Shown one piece after another: positions 24,963-38,126 of a DNA stretch of 64,000 nt. Position 1 is the stretch's first letter, and each line of letters opens with the position of its first letter. A program made the translations under genes and the position numbers. The stretch lies in NCBI RefSeq assembly GCF_014839805.1, contig NC_051121.1, positions 8,167,116 through 8,231,115 on the forward strand, read 5' to 3'. The notes below the pieces were generated by a model, which was given only the letters and a program-made list of their open reading frames with translations, was not told where the DNA came from and did no database searches. The stretch is from Manduca sexta. Its lineage: Eukaryota > Arthropoda > Insecta > Lepidoptera > Sphingidae.

Positions 24963-27900
24963 ATGGGTACAGTTGAACGTGCCGGTGACGACCACACTTC
25001 CGAAGTGGAGTCCGGAGAGGAGGAGGAGATTGTCGGAGGCGGAGAGTTGGCCCAGCACCTCATGAAAAGGTAAGAAAAAAATAGGTTAGCTCCATCCCTC
25101 CATTATCTGTCGGCGCCTAGATGTAACGTTTAAGCCATCTATTTGTGTCTGATATCGATCTGTTTTGTTCTGCGCACATTGCTTCGACAGCGTCCATGTA
25201 AATTTCCATGCATTTCCTTTTTGTAAATCATTTACGATTGCGATTAAAAAATATAGGAACCAGTCGTATTAATGACTTTTCGATACGTATAAACATAAGG
25301 CAACGTGCTTTACACATTGTGCGTTTCAAATCCTTTATCACAGTTATTTATGTAAAGTCGTAAGTGCTTATATCGAGGCTAGTGTGTTGAATTTTTTATA
25401 ACATCGTGACTGTGTGGAGACTTTAAATCTAAGTTCAATTCTAATTTTAGAACTAAACCGCCGGTATGTAAGAGAGCCTAAACTTAAATTGATCAATTAC
25501 ATGGGTATGCCGGGCGACGTTAGCAGTACAGTCATATCATGGTTCTTGTCACATGGTTACAATTCCATAGCAATGACTCATCATTTATGGGAGACGTTGC
25601 CCTGCTTAAGCTTATTCGTCCATGATGATATATTACTCTCGTGTTATTTATTTAGAAGATATTGCATAGAATACACTGAAATATCGCGAAAACTAGATTT
25701 TATTCATTTAATTATAAAAACACTGATAGTTTCGATTTCATGAATATGTATAGAATAAAAATATTAACTATTTGTATCATCTTTCCGCATGAGGGTTAAG
25801 AATAGCATCAGAATAATAAACAAACGCGTTGAAAAACCACATGGTCGTAAGATGTAATCAAGTCTCTTACAAGCTAAGTACGTTCATACTTTTAATTACG
25901 TAGTACAAATATGGTATGTACTTGTTTCTTAGTTTGAAAATATTTAAGTCGCACTTCAAGATCCAATCACCGTTTCATTACTTACTAGCATCAAAATATC
26001 TTAATCTAAGAGGCATTTTTTGTCAAATCTCAAAATAAGTCTGTCGTCACGAAATATTACCTGTCCGTATACAATAACCATTATCTAGCATTAGTGTCGA
26101 TATTTTTTTCTTATCTAATTACATCTGCAATGCAAGACGTAAAAAACCGTCCCGAGATGAGATTACGGGTCAATGAACTAATGACTCATTTCACGCTCTA
26201 CTTGATCAATAAGTGCTGAGATGCAGCGGCCGGCTGTTTTATGGACCGGCGAATGTAGTTTAGAGACAGTTTTTCTTTGAAAATGACTTACCAACGCCTA
26301 GATTAGACAGTTTATGGAATATAAATGCCTTTGACTCAATTTTGAGTAAGAAATGTGTTTTATAGATGATTAACTTTAGCATTTATTACATATTGGAAAA
26401 TGGGAACCAAAATTAATAAAAACATCAGTTTTTGGTATTTTGACGTCCTGTTTTAGTATGGATTAACAGCTGGACCTCATTCTTTCTGGTCGGCTTGAAG
26501 ATAATCTTGAACAGCATCCCAGCTAGTATCAGTTTTCACTGATAGGATGAGTTGAGAGTGTTAGGTAACAACATTTTGTCTGGTATTGACGATAGCTCTA
26601 CTTCACAATGCCACTAAGTTTGTCATGGTTTCCAGTAATCAAACTGTAACGTCTGTTTTTAATGGGACGTATCCTGTCGGGCTATAATTTGAGCGTAGTT
26701 TCCGTTTGGTGTTCCTTCATTCAATTTGCTTCCAAGTCTAACTTACGAAGCCATTTGATTGTGAGATATTTTATAGCACACAGTGCTATGTTGCGTTTAT
26801 TTATAATGAGCATTTAAATATTCCTAGGTTTAGCGAATTTTTTTCTGTGTAGTTAAAGCCATCCGTAAAGTACGTCACAAGAGGGATGGTGTTGATGTAA
26901 TGTGACATTAAGTGACGGGGAGGAGTATCATAAGTTTCATGACATCACATGTCAAAATCTAAATTATAAAACACAAGCTATAACGATAAACTTTAAAAAA
27001 ATGTTCAATCTCTGTTTTATACGGTTTATTTTGTTTTGTTAGCGAATCCTCGCGCACACTGACCCGACACGCTGTACTACAGGTTAGTTGACGGCAATAA
27101 TTAAGCCAAATTCAGCTCGTCGCGAAATGATGTTAATTTTAGTAACAAAAAAAAAATATGAAACTGCTCTGTATTTTTATTGAATTACTTCTGTATGTAC
27201 TATTGCAATACATGTGAAGTCACACCAAGAAAAGGGGCCAAAAATCAGAAAAAATCGTGTCATGTATTTAATGGATAGCCCCTTATAACTCAGTACAAAA
27301 ACAATATAGCAGTTTAGTGGAAAAAGAATTCCATCAAGTAGTGCACCTTTTTGATATAAAATAACTATAATTATAGTCAGACTGTTCAGATATAACCTCT
27401 ACGTGCTGTCTGACCTCAACGCGCCCTCCAAAGGTCTAAGAGTTCATATTCTGACAAGTGCACAGACAAGATAAGCAAATATTTTCTGCCCCTTCGACCT
27501 CTGAATTTCGCTGGTAAACCTTAAAACTCAGACACAAGATTTTATTTTTATTTTCATACTCTGTATAATAAAAGTATTTTGGCGCGTTTAAAGCCGGAGG
27601 CATTTTGTCCCCATCCACCTATAGTCGACTTAGGTGGATTTTGTGACCTTTTCTGCCTGATTGTAAAGTAACTCAGACTGGTACAATATAATCCTTTGTA
27701 ATATGATTACAAAAAACTTAATTTATTTTTAACATTGACCGTACACATGAAAATCCAATTATCGCGTAAAAAGTGGTTTTATCATTCAAGCAAAAGTGCC
27801 GCGCGGTACCAATACGGTATTTTTTCAAAAGGTGACTTTGATTGATATACGTACATTTTTACCCCCTTATTCATAGCCATTATTTATCTAAGGACGACGG

Positions 27901-30900
27901 AGCATTGCTGTGATAACAAGTGTATTGAAACGATATAGCTGCTGTTGGTTTAATTTTGTGGTCAAAGCGTATATTTACACGCGGTATAGCATGACTTCTC
28001 GTATTGTGCGGTTGGGACGTATTGGCCACTTGTGCGCCACACACATGCCCTTAGCAAGTTCTCACATAATCAGTGCAGGTTCCCGAATGAGTAATATGTA
28101 AGTTATGTAGTGAATATTGTTAAACAGATTTATTCGTCATCTACGAGACTAGGTAATGTCATGTTGGCTTGCAAGTTCTGAGATCTTTTTGTCCATAACC
28201 GGATGTTAGTCATGCTAAGTAATTGTAAACATTAATTACTACTTTATACTTACTCATTGAGCGTGAGTTATTCTTTACGAATAAGTTTTGTTTTACGTTC
28301 GTGTATTTGTAATTTCAATCTTAAGTATCTAGATTTAGTTTAGATGTATTGTCTCCCTTTTATGGTAGTTTTGATTTCAACCGTGTAAAGAATGGTAGGT
28401 AACATTTTTTTTTTTCTATCCAATCTTTATGTTACAAATACAAATTTTACTATATCCGTCCAAAGATTGACACAAGATGCGCAGGTGTTCTCATTTCGCC
28501 GCCCAGCTGGTTTCACAACCAGCCACATATAAAAGTAATTTAAAACAGATGCTTTTTAAATGGGGCAGGTGTTTTATCTTCTCGCGATCTTTTAACCGTA
28601 AGAAGTGGGATATTTATGCAATTTTACTTTTGTTCTATACTGTTACATTGGTACAAGCTATTTAAACTTTGAAATTGAGGGTTGGGATTTGATCTCCTGG
28701 TCAAACAGTAATTTGTGCGAATATTTTGATTCGAGAACAATTTGCTTTTACTTTATATGTAGGTCTTACGGTAACTGAAATGAGTCCAATAAACCAGGGT
28801 GCATTGTTTATATCTGCATATCCCTTCGAAGATATAGATTATAAACATAGACTTCATAAAATATTCTGTGATGTCACGAATTATTTTGAGCTTTTTCGAC
28901 TACATCTCACGGTTTAAAATTATATAGTACAAATTAATAATGGTTTCAACTTTTAGCCAATATAATATTATATTTATCTAACGGTTTGACGTCACATGGT
29001 CATATTTGTAAAGTAAACAACTAATTTTAACATTATATAAATTTAAACAAACTTCAATATTATAGTAAATTCCAAAGTGAGTACGTCATCTGTATAAATT
29101 TTATACATTAAAACTGTGATTTCTCGATGTATTTCAACATAGAGCAGCGTTTACGAACTCATACGTCTCTGTTTATTCTGTGTTGCAAACGTGCTATTTT
29201 TGGGGAAACTGGACACGTTTGCACTGAAAATAAAGAAATCTCGCCACGCGTGTGCCGAGGAGAATATATATAATTAGAACTAGCAGGATATTGTAAATCC
29301 ATAAAAGTGTGATATAATTATCTTAAACATTTGCACCGGAAACTATTTAGATTTCCTGAATGTACAAAAAATATTAAGCGAAGAAATCCATTACTTAGAC
29401 TTTATTTTAATGAAGAACTTTGGAATAAACAATTTGCTGTCAGAATGTCTTTATGATATTGAAATAAATCAAATTGACCAGAGTTTATGTTCAAGCTCAT
29501 GACACTGGAAAATCCATCTGTAACCACCATCAATTTGTTACTTTCTGTTACCAAGCAGTTTACGAGTACTGCCTTTGATCCGAAAGAATTCTTAAGCAGT
29601 GACATTAACAGCCGGTTTCTTCAACTTTAAAAGTAATAAGTTTAAAAACTTTTACTTGACCATTACTGATATGACTGCAAAATGTATTTCTTTATAATAT
29701 ATACCTAAAGGAAGAGCAGCAAAAGTTGGCACATCACAAATGTAACTGTGAAGAAAAAATGTGAGGCTTATTTACCTCTACGCCACTGCAAAATCACTGA
29801 AGTAGTGTCACATAGAGGTATATCAAAGAAATGAAAGAATACTATAAGTTTGAAATAAAACCATAGGCGTACTTAGCATTTGCTTAGCGGTGGGGGAAAT
29901 GTTAAGATTGCAACACCCCCACCATGGGTCTGGTAACACTGCCTACCCTTACTTGAAATGGGGAAAAAGCATTGTGTACGCAGGAAAATTACTTAAGGAC
30001 CAAGCTTTTCTAGAACATCAGAGATTTTGGCTCCAACTTCTGGCGGGGGTGTGCGCCTATGAATAAAACAATGTGTATATTCTGATATCTTAAATAAGAT
30101 CTCATGGAGGATACGGAAGTTATACAATGATAATGTTTTATTATTTACAGTAACAGATGTTCCAATTTCACCACTGCTGAAATTGATAAGTTAAGGAGGC
30201 TGATAAATAAACACTCGAAAATCATATTAAATAAAAAAACTAACGCTCCTATAGTCAAACAAAAGGAAGCAATTTGGCAAGTTATTGCAAAGGAATTTAA
30301 CGCCTCGACTAACACGTCTTATAGAAGTGTCAAGCAATTAAAATATAAGTGGGAATACTTGAAAAAAAGGGCACGGAAAGAAGCTGGAAAAGTCTACCGA
30401 ATGCGTCGGCAGATTGGTAAAGGCCCACCGCCACCCCCATTATCTCCTACTAACAAGTGGGTGGCTGGTATTCTTAAAGACACAGCTACGGGTACTGTTC
30501 CTCAGTATGATGAAGATGCATATGAAAACATAGTCCTTGAGCCCTCTCTTCAGTCAATGTATGCAATGAATGAGACAGACCTAAGTAACGAAAACGATGT
30601 TAGTACAGAAAGTAAACATAAATTGTCCATTCCGATATGTTCCACAAATATACCTGCAACAATTGTATTAAATGCGAATTCACATCACACAATGAACCCA
30701 TTGTCGGATCTGTCAAAAAAGAAACACGAAATAGTAGAGCCTAAAACTAAAAAGACTGAGGATACTCTAGTCCAACTTAAAGAAGAAAAATGTCGTTTAG
30801 AGATGGATTTGTTGAGGAAATGCTATGAGAATGACGAGCGACGCAAACAAGAATTGCATGAATTGCAAGTCTTAAAAATTAAATTAGAAATGGACATACT

Positions 30901-33900
30901 AAGTAGAAGAAAATAATTAACAACATAAGTTTAATTACTAATTATATTTTTATTTATAGTAGTGCTTAATTTAAGTAAATAGCCTTTAATTTATTATCGT
31001 AATATATACCAATCCCCCTGTCATGATGTTTGTACACGTTAATCGCGGAAATCATGAACCGTCCAGACGTAGACTATATAAGCATACCAGACGTTCGTAT
31101 GTGAGGCCCATACATTTATTAAAATACGAGTTGTAATGTAAAACATATTTTTAGTATCTTTTGCCATCTAATCATCAACCAACAGCTACTTAAGTTTGCC
31201 ATAGTTGTTTGGCACAATTCTGACGCCAATATAAGTTGCTTATTGTTATTCGGGAAAAGTACATAGTGGACTATTGCAGGAATAAAGTTCACGGGGCAAA
31301 AACACAAGCAAAATTATAATATTTTTGTAAAGTAAATATTGTATTTATAATACTTATCTTGCTTTATAAATATATAACAATATATATAATATTGTTTAAT
31401 AATACAAATGTAATAGTTTGTGAAGATATTAGCTCGTTTCGTGCTGGAACATGTAGTAGTTAATGTTGGTGAGATATAATTGTATTGTATTATAGAATAA
31501 CAGCCTTTTTAAACCAAACAATATACTTGGCTATGTAGTAATTGTTACCTTTGGCATTCCTTATCGAAACAGAAAATCAGCATCCTGAATAATAACTAAG
31601 AATATTAAATCTTTTGCCTAGATACGTTAAATAATTTAACATCTAATATATGTATATTATTCTTATGATCCGCCACATGTAATCCAATAAAATAGATGCA
31701 AGTCAAATAAAGCCAGTTATTAATCTGCTTTCGTTATTATTTATCGAAACCTAACCCGCACGGTAAAAGTTCATTAAAAACTAGCATTTTGGCATAAAAC
31801 GACACGTGATTTTTTACCTTTCACAGCACTGTCATGAGCGGTAAACATAACTCAAATTATTAAAGCATTAGCCATGAGCAAACATGGTGAAGAAACTAAT
31901 TTCGTCAATACTTAGTTTTTGCCGTTTCTTGGTTTTTAATAAAAAAGCAAGCTGACCGTAAGATTTTATATCCTGTCTCTAGGGAAATGAGCGCACTGCG
32001 ATTCCATATAGCATTTTGTTACAAAACGGTTATTAGGTGTTGATACAATTTCTACCAAAACATTTACGATCATGGGATACGCTTGTGCGTCTATTTTTTC
32101 TATTTCATAAATAGGTGAATATATCTTATATCGTAACCATTACCGAATTCGTCTGCTTTATTATAAACGTGGTTTCTTAATTTCGGTCCCGTCGTGTCGG
32201 ACTATAGAGTTTTTATATCTAAAAAGTGAACATTTTTTACACGCATTCCCTGCTCCACATCACGCCACCGTCACGAACACTAATCACATATAAAAAATAA
32301 TCGTCTTCATCTCGATTCTTGATATACGGTTGGTTACTAACTCAACCAATTCATTAAATACATTGATATGCGTTCGAAATATTACATTTTTAAGATACTT
32401 GTACTTGTTATTAGAGATTTAATAGTTATACTATGTATGTTGTATATCAATTGATTCGTGAATTAAATTGACTGTCTGTCAAATTTTATTTACAACTAGT
32501 TGGCATCGATTAGTGTTAAATCTTTTGCACATAAACGACACATTTTTGTGTAAAATATGTTTGTATAAAGCAATTAACTTTCTATCTTTGCTCATATTGG
32601 TAATGCAAAATATTTTTGTTTCTTATTTTATTAATGCAAATGCTTAATATCAACCTCTTTATATTTTAAGCGAGAAATGAAACTGACCATTCTCTAAATA
32701 AAAATTTGTTGTTACAGCGGCGTGACCCGCACGGACATGTTGGCGGCAATCTCGAACAGCATCCACGCGGAGGCCATCGCCGCGCTGCCGCCCAACGTGC
32801 GGCGTCGCATCCGGGCGCTGCGCTTGCTGCAGAGGGAGTTCGTCGACATCGAGTCCAAGTTCTACAGCGAGGTGCACGCACTCGAGTGCAAGTACGAGAA
32901 ACTGTACAAGCCGCTGTTTGATAAGGTGATTGGACTTTTATATTTATTTACCTCAGCGGTCTATGAATAGTTCTGCCTGCTTGATGAACTCTTACAAAAA
33001 GTTAGAGCGATATGAGTTTTTTTTATGGTTAAAAAATTTATATTACAAGATAACTGTAGGTAAAAGATTAACTAATTGTAATGTCTTATCATGACCAGTG
33101 TACACGTATATTTGTGTAAGGTCACACTAACAAGTAATGGAAACTCGGTTCTATATTTGGGGGGTATTTAGGTTAGATTCTCGCTGATCAATCATTGTGA
33201 TTTGTGACCTATTTTACATATGACATCCTAGTTTATTTATCTTTGAGATATAATATTAATCTAAATAGAGATAAATATGTTAAAGTTAAAATTATATGTG
33301 CTCTTCAAATTACGCCATAATTTTAGTATCAAATTATCTTATTGCGACATCCTTTGTAAGTATTAATTAGTTTTAACATTGAATACATCCTACATTGTCA
33401 TATAAATGGAAAACGCATACTAGGGCTTCCTTTGTCGTTATCGAAAACTATGCGGCCAACATCCAGATTAGGAAGAAATATTTGCAGTACAGTCTGCAGT
33501 TTGTTCAATATGGAACTAGATAGATTATATTTACATTTACGAGTTAACATACATACTATGAATTGCCACGTTTCCTACTGTTGTTTTAAAATAAATGCCA
33601 CTGAAGCTCTGTCTATGAACAAGGAACATATTTCTGACATATTCTTTGCGAGACAGAAATTAATTAAGTCTATCGATTGCTGGATAACATTCCATCATGA
33701 CAAATAGTGCCTTCTACGTCATGAGTAAAACCACTTGAATAGAGACTAGAATTTTAAATACTTATAATGGGGTGACGTCATAACGTAACTTTGTGTGCAG
33801 CGCGCTCAAATCGTAAACGGCATCTACGAGCCCACGGACGAGGAGTGCGTGAACCCGTGGCGTGATGAGAACGAAGAGGACGAGCTGGCGCGCGCCGTGC

Positions 33901-36900
33901 AGAGCGCGGCCATCACCGACGGCGCCGACGACAACAACAAGCCCGCCGACGACAACAACACTGCCGAGTGAGTGACACATGACTTGTGTAGCTATATATC
34001 AGGCTGTATGGCTGAGAGCCTTTGCCTTCTACTTAAGGAGTAAATCAAACCAAAAAAAAACTATATATTTTTATCTAGGTGGTGGGTATTTGTAACTGGC
34101 TCACCCCCAGAAAACTTTCAGATCTACTTCTTTTTTTAGTGACTGTGAGATTTCCAGAGGCCCAAATGATCACTTAAAATTTTATATGATGACAATTTTA
34201 CACCAAATACTGAAAATCAATGATTGATTTGTTTAACATGCATCACCAACTGAGGTTATTGAGACAGTTCCTGTTAAGCCGCCATGCCTATACGCAAATT
34301 AATATCCTTATAATATTTCAGGCCACCAATGGACCCCAATGTCAAGGGAATCCCAGACTTCTGGTACAACATATTCAGGAATGTGTCAATGTTGTGTGAG
34401 ATGATGCAAGAACATGATGAACCCATCCTCAAGTGTTTGCAAGATATTAAAGGTTTGTTTTCATCAATTTCAAATCTTTTATGAGCTAAACTCTTTTATA
34501 AGCTACATTTTGTTCAATAGAACATATTCATTTAATTTATATCTTGGACAATTATGACCAAGCTCCGTAAATAAAGATTAAAAAATATATACCTAGGACA
34601 TGATGACTAATCTACACCAAGATCTGAAGTTTATGAAGAATGCTACATGCATCACCAACTGAGGCAATAAATCATTCTAGATCATTTATAAATAGTTTTA
34701 TATTCAGATAGCTAAGTGTATAATGTTTTTCTGCAGTGCAAATGCACGACGAACCTATCGGATTCACATTGGAGTTCCACTTCGCGCCCAATGAATACTT
34801 CACAAACACTGTGCTCACCAAGGAGTATTCAATGAAGTGCAAGCCTGATGATGACAGCCCGCTAGACTTTGAGGGGCCCGAGATTTACTCCTGCAAGGTA
34901 TGTTCAGTAGTTACTGATTAGTAAATATATATATTTTTTCTTACATGAGTACAGCAAAGCGAGTCCAATGTACATAATGTGTAAGTGGAGTGATGTTTTG
35001 GATAGAGTACCAATTGATGAGAGATAATCCCTTGCCCATCAACCATAATTCTACCGACCTGTTCAAAACTAAATGACACCCATACCCATCTGGTATAAAC
35101 TATTATCAAGTTATATTGAGTTAATAAATTCTCTACACAGATACTTTATTAATACTAAAATTCACCCTCAGGGTTGTGAAATCAACTGGAAGAAGGGCAA
35201 GAACGTGACTGTGAAGACGATAAAGAAGAAGCAGAAGCATAAGTCGCGCGGGTCGGTGCGCACAGTCACCAAGTCGGTGCAGGCCGACTCGTTCTTCAAC
35301 TTCTTTAATCCGCCCACCATGCCCGAGGACCCCAACTCCACTCTCGCCTCGGACATCCAGGTGCGTTGTGTGGAACTTCACGTATGTGTATTAAAATTGG
35401 TTATCAGTTTTAATGTTTAATACATTGATATAAGTAAAAGCAAAACTTCTTTAGATGTTAAATTATAGTTCCATTTACTATTATTAAAATAGTTTAGGCT
35501 TTATTCGCCTATTAGGTACCACTGGTAGATTACCAGACATTAAAATGTATTTTGAATTAAAACAAGCATAATAAATCTTGGTGATCAGGCACTGTTGACG
35601 GCTGACTTCGAAATTGGTCACTACATCCGCGAGCGCGTGGTGTCGCGCGCCGTGCTGCTCTACACCGGCGAGGGGCTCGACGACGATGACGACGATGAAT
35701 ACGAGGAGGAGGTCAGTCGCTATCACTACTTGTCTGTAGCACGAGAAATATGCATGAACATGAGTTGGCAAGCGCCATGGAACTAATTGATTGTCATGAT
35801 TTACGACAAGAGTGCCTCTGAAGAGATGTAAACTTTCATGCATTTTTCTCGTTGATTTATATCAAAATGGAAGATATCACAATAGCCTCTGCCACTGGAC
35901 CTTTGCTTTTGGTCGGGTTATGTGGATTATGTGACAATGTTTTAACACCATTTACGGCGATTACTGAATGACGATCTCTCTTAACTTGTGGAGAACAAGT
36001 TCCAGAACATTGTCAGTAATGAGGAACACATTTTGTTGGCCATTTCTGTATGAGAGTCTAAAGCGTAGAATAATTTTTGCAGATAATATAAATATTAGTT
36101 CTTGATTTAGTTCAACTGACAAATACATGCACTAATTAAAAAAAAAAAACTTGTTATTGTAACTCAAGTTCACCCAAAAGGAATGTAATGTCAAATGGTG
36201 TCAAAAGGTTGTCATGTAATCAAGTCTCTCGAAACTTCCAGCATTTGACAAAACGTGGCGTTAAAGGAAACACTGGACGCTTTTCGCAAGGACTCCGATC
36301 AGTGCGTAATTTTATTGATTTAGATGGAAACTGTCATGTACTTAGAGAGAGCAAGCTTTACGTAGTAATTGAGGCTCGCTTTGACATGAGATGCTTTCTT
36401 GATGTTGTATGGATTAAATCGGGGCGATTTCTAGAGTGTGGTCTATACTTAAGTGTAGATTTTTAATGAAAAGACACTCACATCGCCCTTCTGCGTATCC
36501 AAATTGTGAATTCTACAGCCATCTAGTATCCGTAATCATTAATCTTTGAACATGCATGGTAGATTTTTACAGCGCTTGCTTATTTTATTTAGTAATTTAA
36601 AGAGATGTTATGCCTTCCCAAATCCTCAAAACAGACGGAGGTACGGTATCCACTGTGTTGAATCCCGTTCCCGTGTTATTTTTTATTTATGTTTTTGCCT
36701 GTGAATGTGCGCGCGTCGAACGAGTGCAGGGCATACGGTATCTACGTCTGGTGATGGTAGCTGCACAACCAACAGCGGTGATATTTGGTTTCAGGAGGAT
36801 TCGTACTCTGACGAAGACTCCGGCACGGAGGAGGTTTCCGACGCGGAGGATTGATGCACGTCCCTAGTCCGCGCTCTAGCGTTGTACCGTAGCCTGTAAT

Positions 36901-38126
36901 GTAACGGCAGCCGCTGACCCCGAGGTCTCGCACACGCCCCGCGCGTGTCCACTTGGTATGCACACGCCGCCGCTGTGCACTGATCTATCGCGTTCATATC
37001 TGGCCCATATCATTTTTTTTTTAAATTGAACCAAAAATGAATTATATATTCGCCTAGCGAAGGGTGATGTCGAATACTCTCATGACGCGTCAGGTTATTT
37101 TTATAAATCGGTAGTATATGTACGCTAGATGTTATTATTATAATGTACTTCTCGCAATGTTTATCTCGATCTATGCATGGTTTATCCTTTAGCCAGATAA
37201 ATATGTTTTAGAAGTGGATATATTTAATAGGGCTCAGGGCTCCAGAAGAGTTACGTTATAGACTTAAAAGCGAGAAGTGTATGGTGCCTTGATAAATGTA
37301 TAATGCATGTTAACTTGTTAGATGTCTGTTACGATACCTATATTGCATTTCTAGTTTAGTTATACAATTTCTCGTTTTTATTTATTATACAGTAATTATA
37401 GTGTGTACTTTTATTAACTAATTTTACATCTCATTTGTGTACTATGAAATTTCATGTGATATTATTATTCTCTAGAGCTATTTTGTTTCCTATTAATGAT
37501 ATTTAAGTGTTGTCATTCCACGGCACAGTGGTGTCCCCGGCGGCGGGCGGGCAGCCTCCTCCGGGGATTGATTGTGCTCGCTGAATCTCTTGTGCCAAAA
37601 TCCATATTTTGTGTATCATCACTTGGACGTTGCTAACTGTGATCTTTCCCATATGTATTTTAATAATATCTGACAATAGCTAGGGAATACAGATGTATAT
37701 TTTATATTTATGTAACTTTCTATTGAAGTTAGCATAATAATGTCAATGTGTAGCAGCTCGTCAGTAGCTGGTAGATTACAGTCTTCACGGCTTGTATGTT
37801 TTTGGCATGATGTCCTTACGTGACATTAAAATTGTACGCTTTTTATACATGTGTTTCATTTTTTTATCCTTATTTGCATGTTAGTATGCGCAAGACGAGA
37901 CGCAGATGGTTGCAGAATTCACGTTTAACGGGTAACTCGAGAATGTGCGAGTTTTCGCGTGTTGGCGGAGTGAGGGTTGCGATAACGTTGAGTATATTTT
38001 ACATAGGAGGACGAGGAATGCTCGACGGAAGAGAGCGACGAGGACGAGGAGCCTGCGCCGCGGAGACGGCCCAAGAAGGGCAGCAAGCCGCCGCACGACA
38101 ACCCCGCCGAGTGCAAGCAACAGTAG
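24963..38126 (+). CDS. Nucleosome assembly protein 1
   Basis: Coding exons 24963-25069, 32718-32925, 33801-33967, 34322-34452, 34737-34897, 35172-35360 and 35589-35711 are shared, followed by one of two last exons (36795-36854 or 38007-38126). Products are 381 or 401 residues. NAP1 is a histone chaperone that carries H2A-H2B, helps nucleosome assembly and shuttles between cytoplasm and nucleus. Diagnostic stretches are LPPNVRRRIRALRLLQ and FVDIESKFYSEVHALECKYE early on, GIPDFWYNIFRNV mid-protein, and KTIKKKQKHKSRGSVRTVTK then DSFFNFFNPP near residues 275-305. The acidic tail GLDDDDDDEYEEE is typical. The N-terminal exon is acidic and ends in phase 2. Intron 1 of the coding part is 7.6 kb and carries another coding exon. 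Divergent from PAF1. Confidence 0.94.
25070..30150. other. First part of the large NAP1 intron
   Basis: Intronic AT-rich DNA. A 109-codon open frame at 25414-25743 has no domain I recognise, no ATG at its first codon position and no splice support. The segment near 26866 (CCATCCGTAAAGTACGTCAC) resembles the end of the MITE at 44672-44901. A degenerate SINE-like patch may lie near 28680-28750. A hAT-type MITE sits just before the Myb/SANT exon. Confidence 0.5.
29862..30061. mobile_element. 200-bp hAT-type MITE with 8-bp target duplication
   Basis: The element starts CATAGGCGTAC and ends GTGCGCCTATG, an inverted pair with one mismatch. It is flanked on both sides by the identical octamer AATAAAAC (29854-29861 and 30062-30069). 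An 8-bp target duplication with short inverted ends is the signature of hAT transposition. There is no coding capacity. It lies about 80 bases upstream of the Myb/SANT exon acceptor. Confidence 0.85.
30151..30916 (+). CDS. Myb/SANT-like (zeste-type) DNA-binding exon within NAP1
   Basis: The exon follows a good acceptor (TTATTATTTACAG) and stays open for 254 codons to TAA. Its first residues, SNRCSNFTTAEIDKLRRLIN, start a Myb/SANT-like domain of the MSANTD3/zeste-type kind. Key features are EAIWQVIAKEFN, then RSVKQLKYKWEYLKKRAR. The tail, from about residue 215 onward, is a heptad-like Glu/Lys/Leu coiled coil (LEMDLLRKCYENDERRKQEL), typical of this family. No in-frame ATG precedes the domain: TAA lies just upstream and the first Met is after the domain core. 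So an upstream exon must supply the start. The first NAP1 coding exon ends AG and this exon begins T, giving AGT (Ser) in frame, for a 290-residue chimera. An unseen private first exon is the alternative. Confidence 0.78.
30917..32717. other. Second part of the large NAP1 intron
   Basis: AT-rich DNA between the Myb/SANT exon and NAP1 coding exon 2. Apart from a poly(A) signal candidate for the Myb/SANT transcript, I see no gene or named repeat here. Confidence 0.5.
31281..31286 (+). terminator. Candidate poly(A) signal for the Myb/SANT transcript
   Basis: AATAAA lies about 365 bases after the Myb/SANT stop codon, inside the NAP1 intron. It would allow the alternative transcript to end before NAP1 coding exon 2. 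Confidence 0.4.
36795..36854 (+). CDS. NAP1 alternative last exon without prenylation motif
   Basis: After the acceptor TTTGGTTTCAG the frame reads EDSYSDEDSGTEEVSDAED then TGA, continuing phase 0 from the exon ending at 35711. It gives a highly acidic, 381-residue form lacking any C-terminal Cys motif. An ATTAAA near 37825 is a possible poly(A) signal. About 1 kb of intron before it (35712-36794) holds no convincing gene. Confidence 0.75.
   Translation, partial: EDSYSDEDSGTEEVSDAED
38007..38126 (+). CDS. NAP1 alternative last exon ending in CKQQ
   Basis: After the acceptor TATTTTACATAG the same phase-0 junction gives EDEECSTEESDEDEEPAPRR, a Lys/Arg-rich patch, and the end NPAECKQQ then TAG. 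This is the conserved C-terminal end of animal NAP1 proteins and includes a CaaX-like box that is reported to be farnesylated in the family. The product is 401 residues. Confidence 0.85.
   Translation, partial: EDEECSTEESDEDEEPAPRRRPKKGSKPPHDNPAECKQQ

Noticed and set aside
25414..25743. 109-codon open frame in the NAP1 intron
   Set aside because: No recognisable motif, no splice sites matched to NAP1 phase, and composition like surrounding intron.
36188..36466. 92-codon ATG frame before the proximal NAP1 last exon
   Set aside because: Sits in an intron, lacks a domain and is not in frame with NAP1 through any good acceptor I can see.
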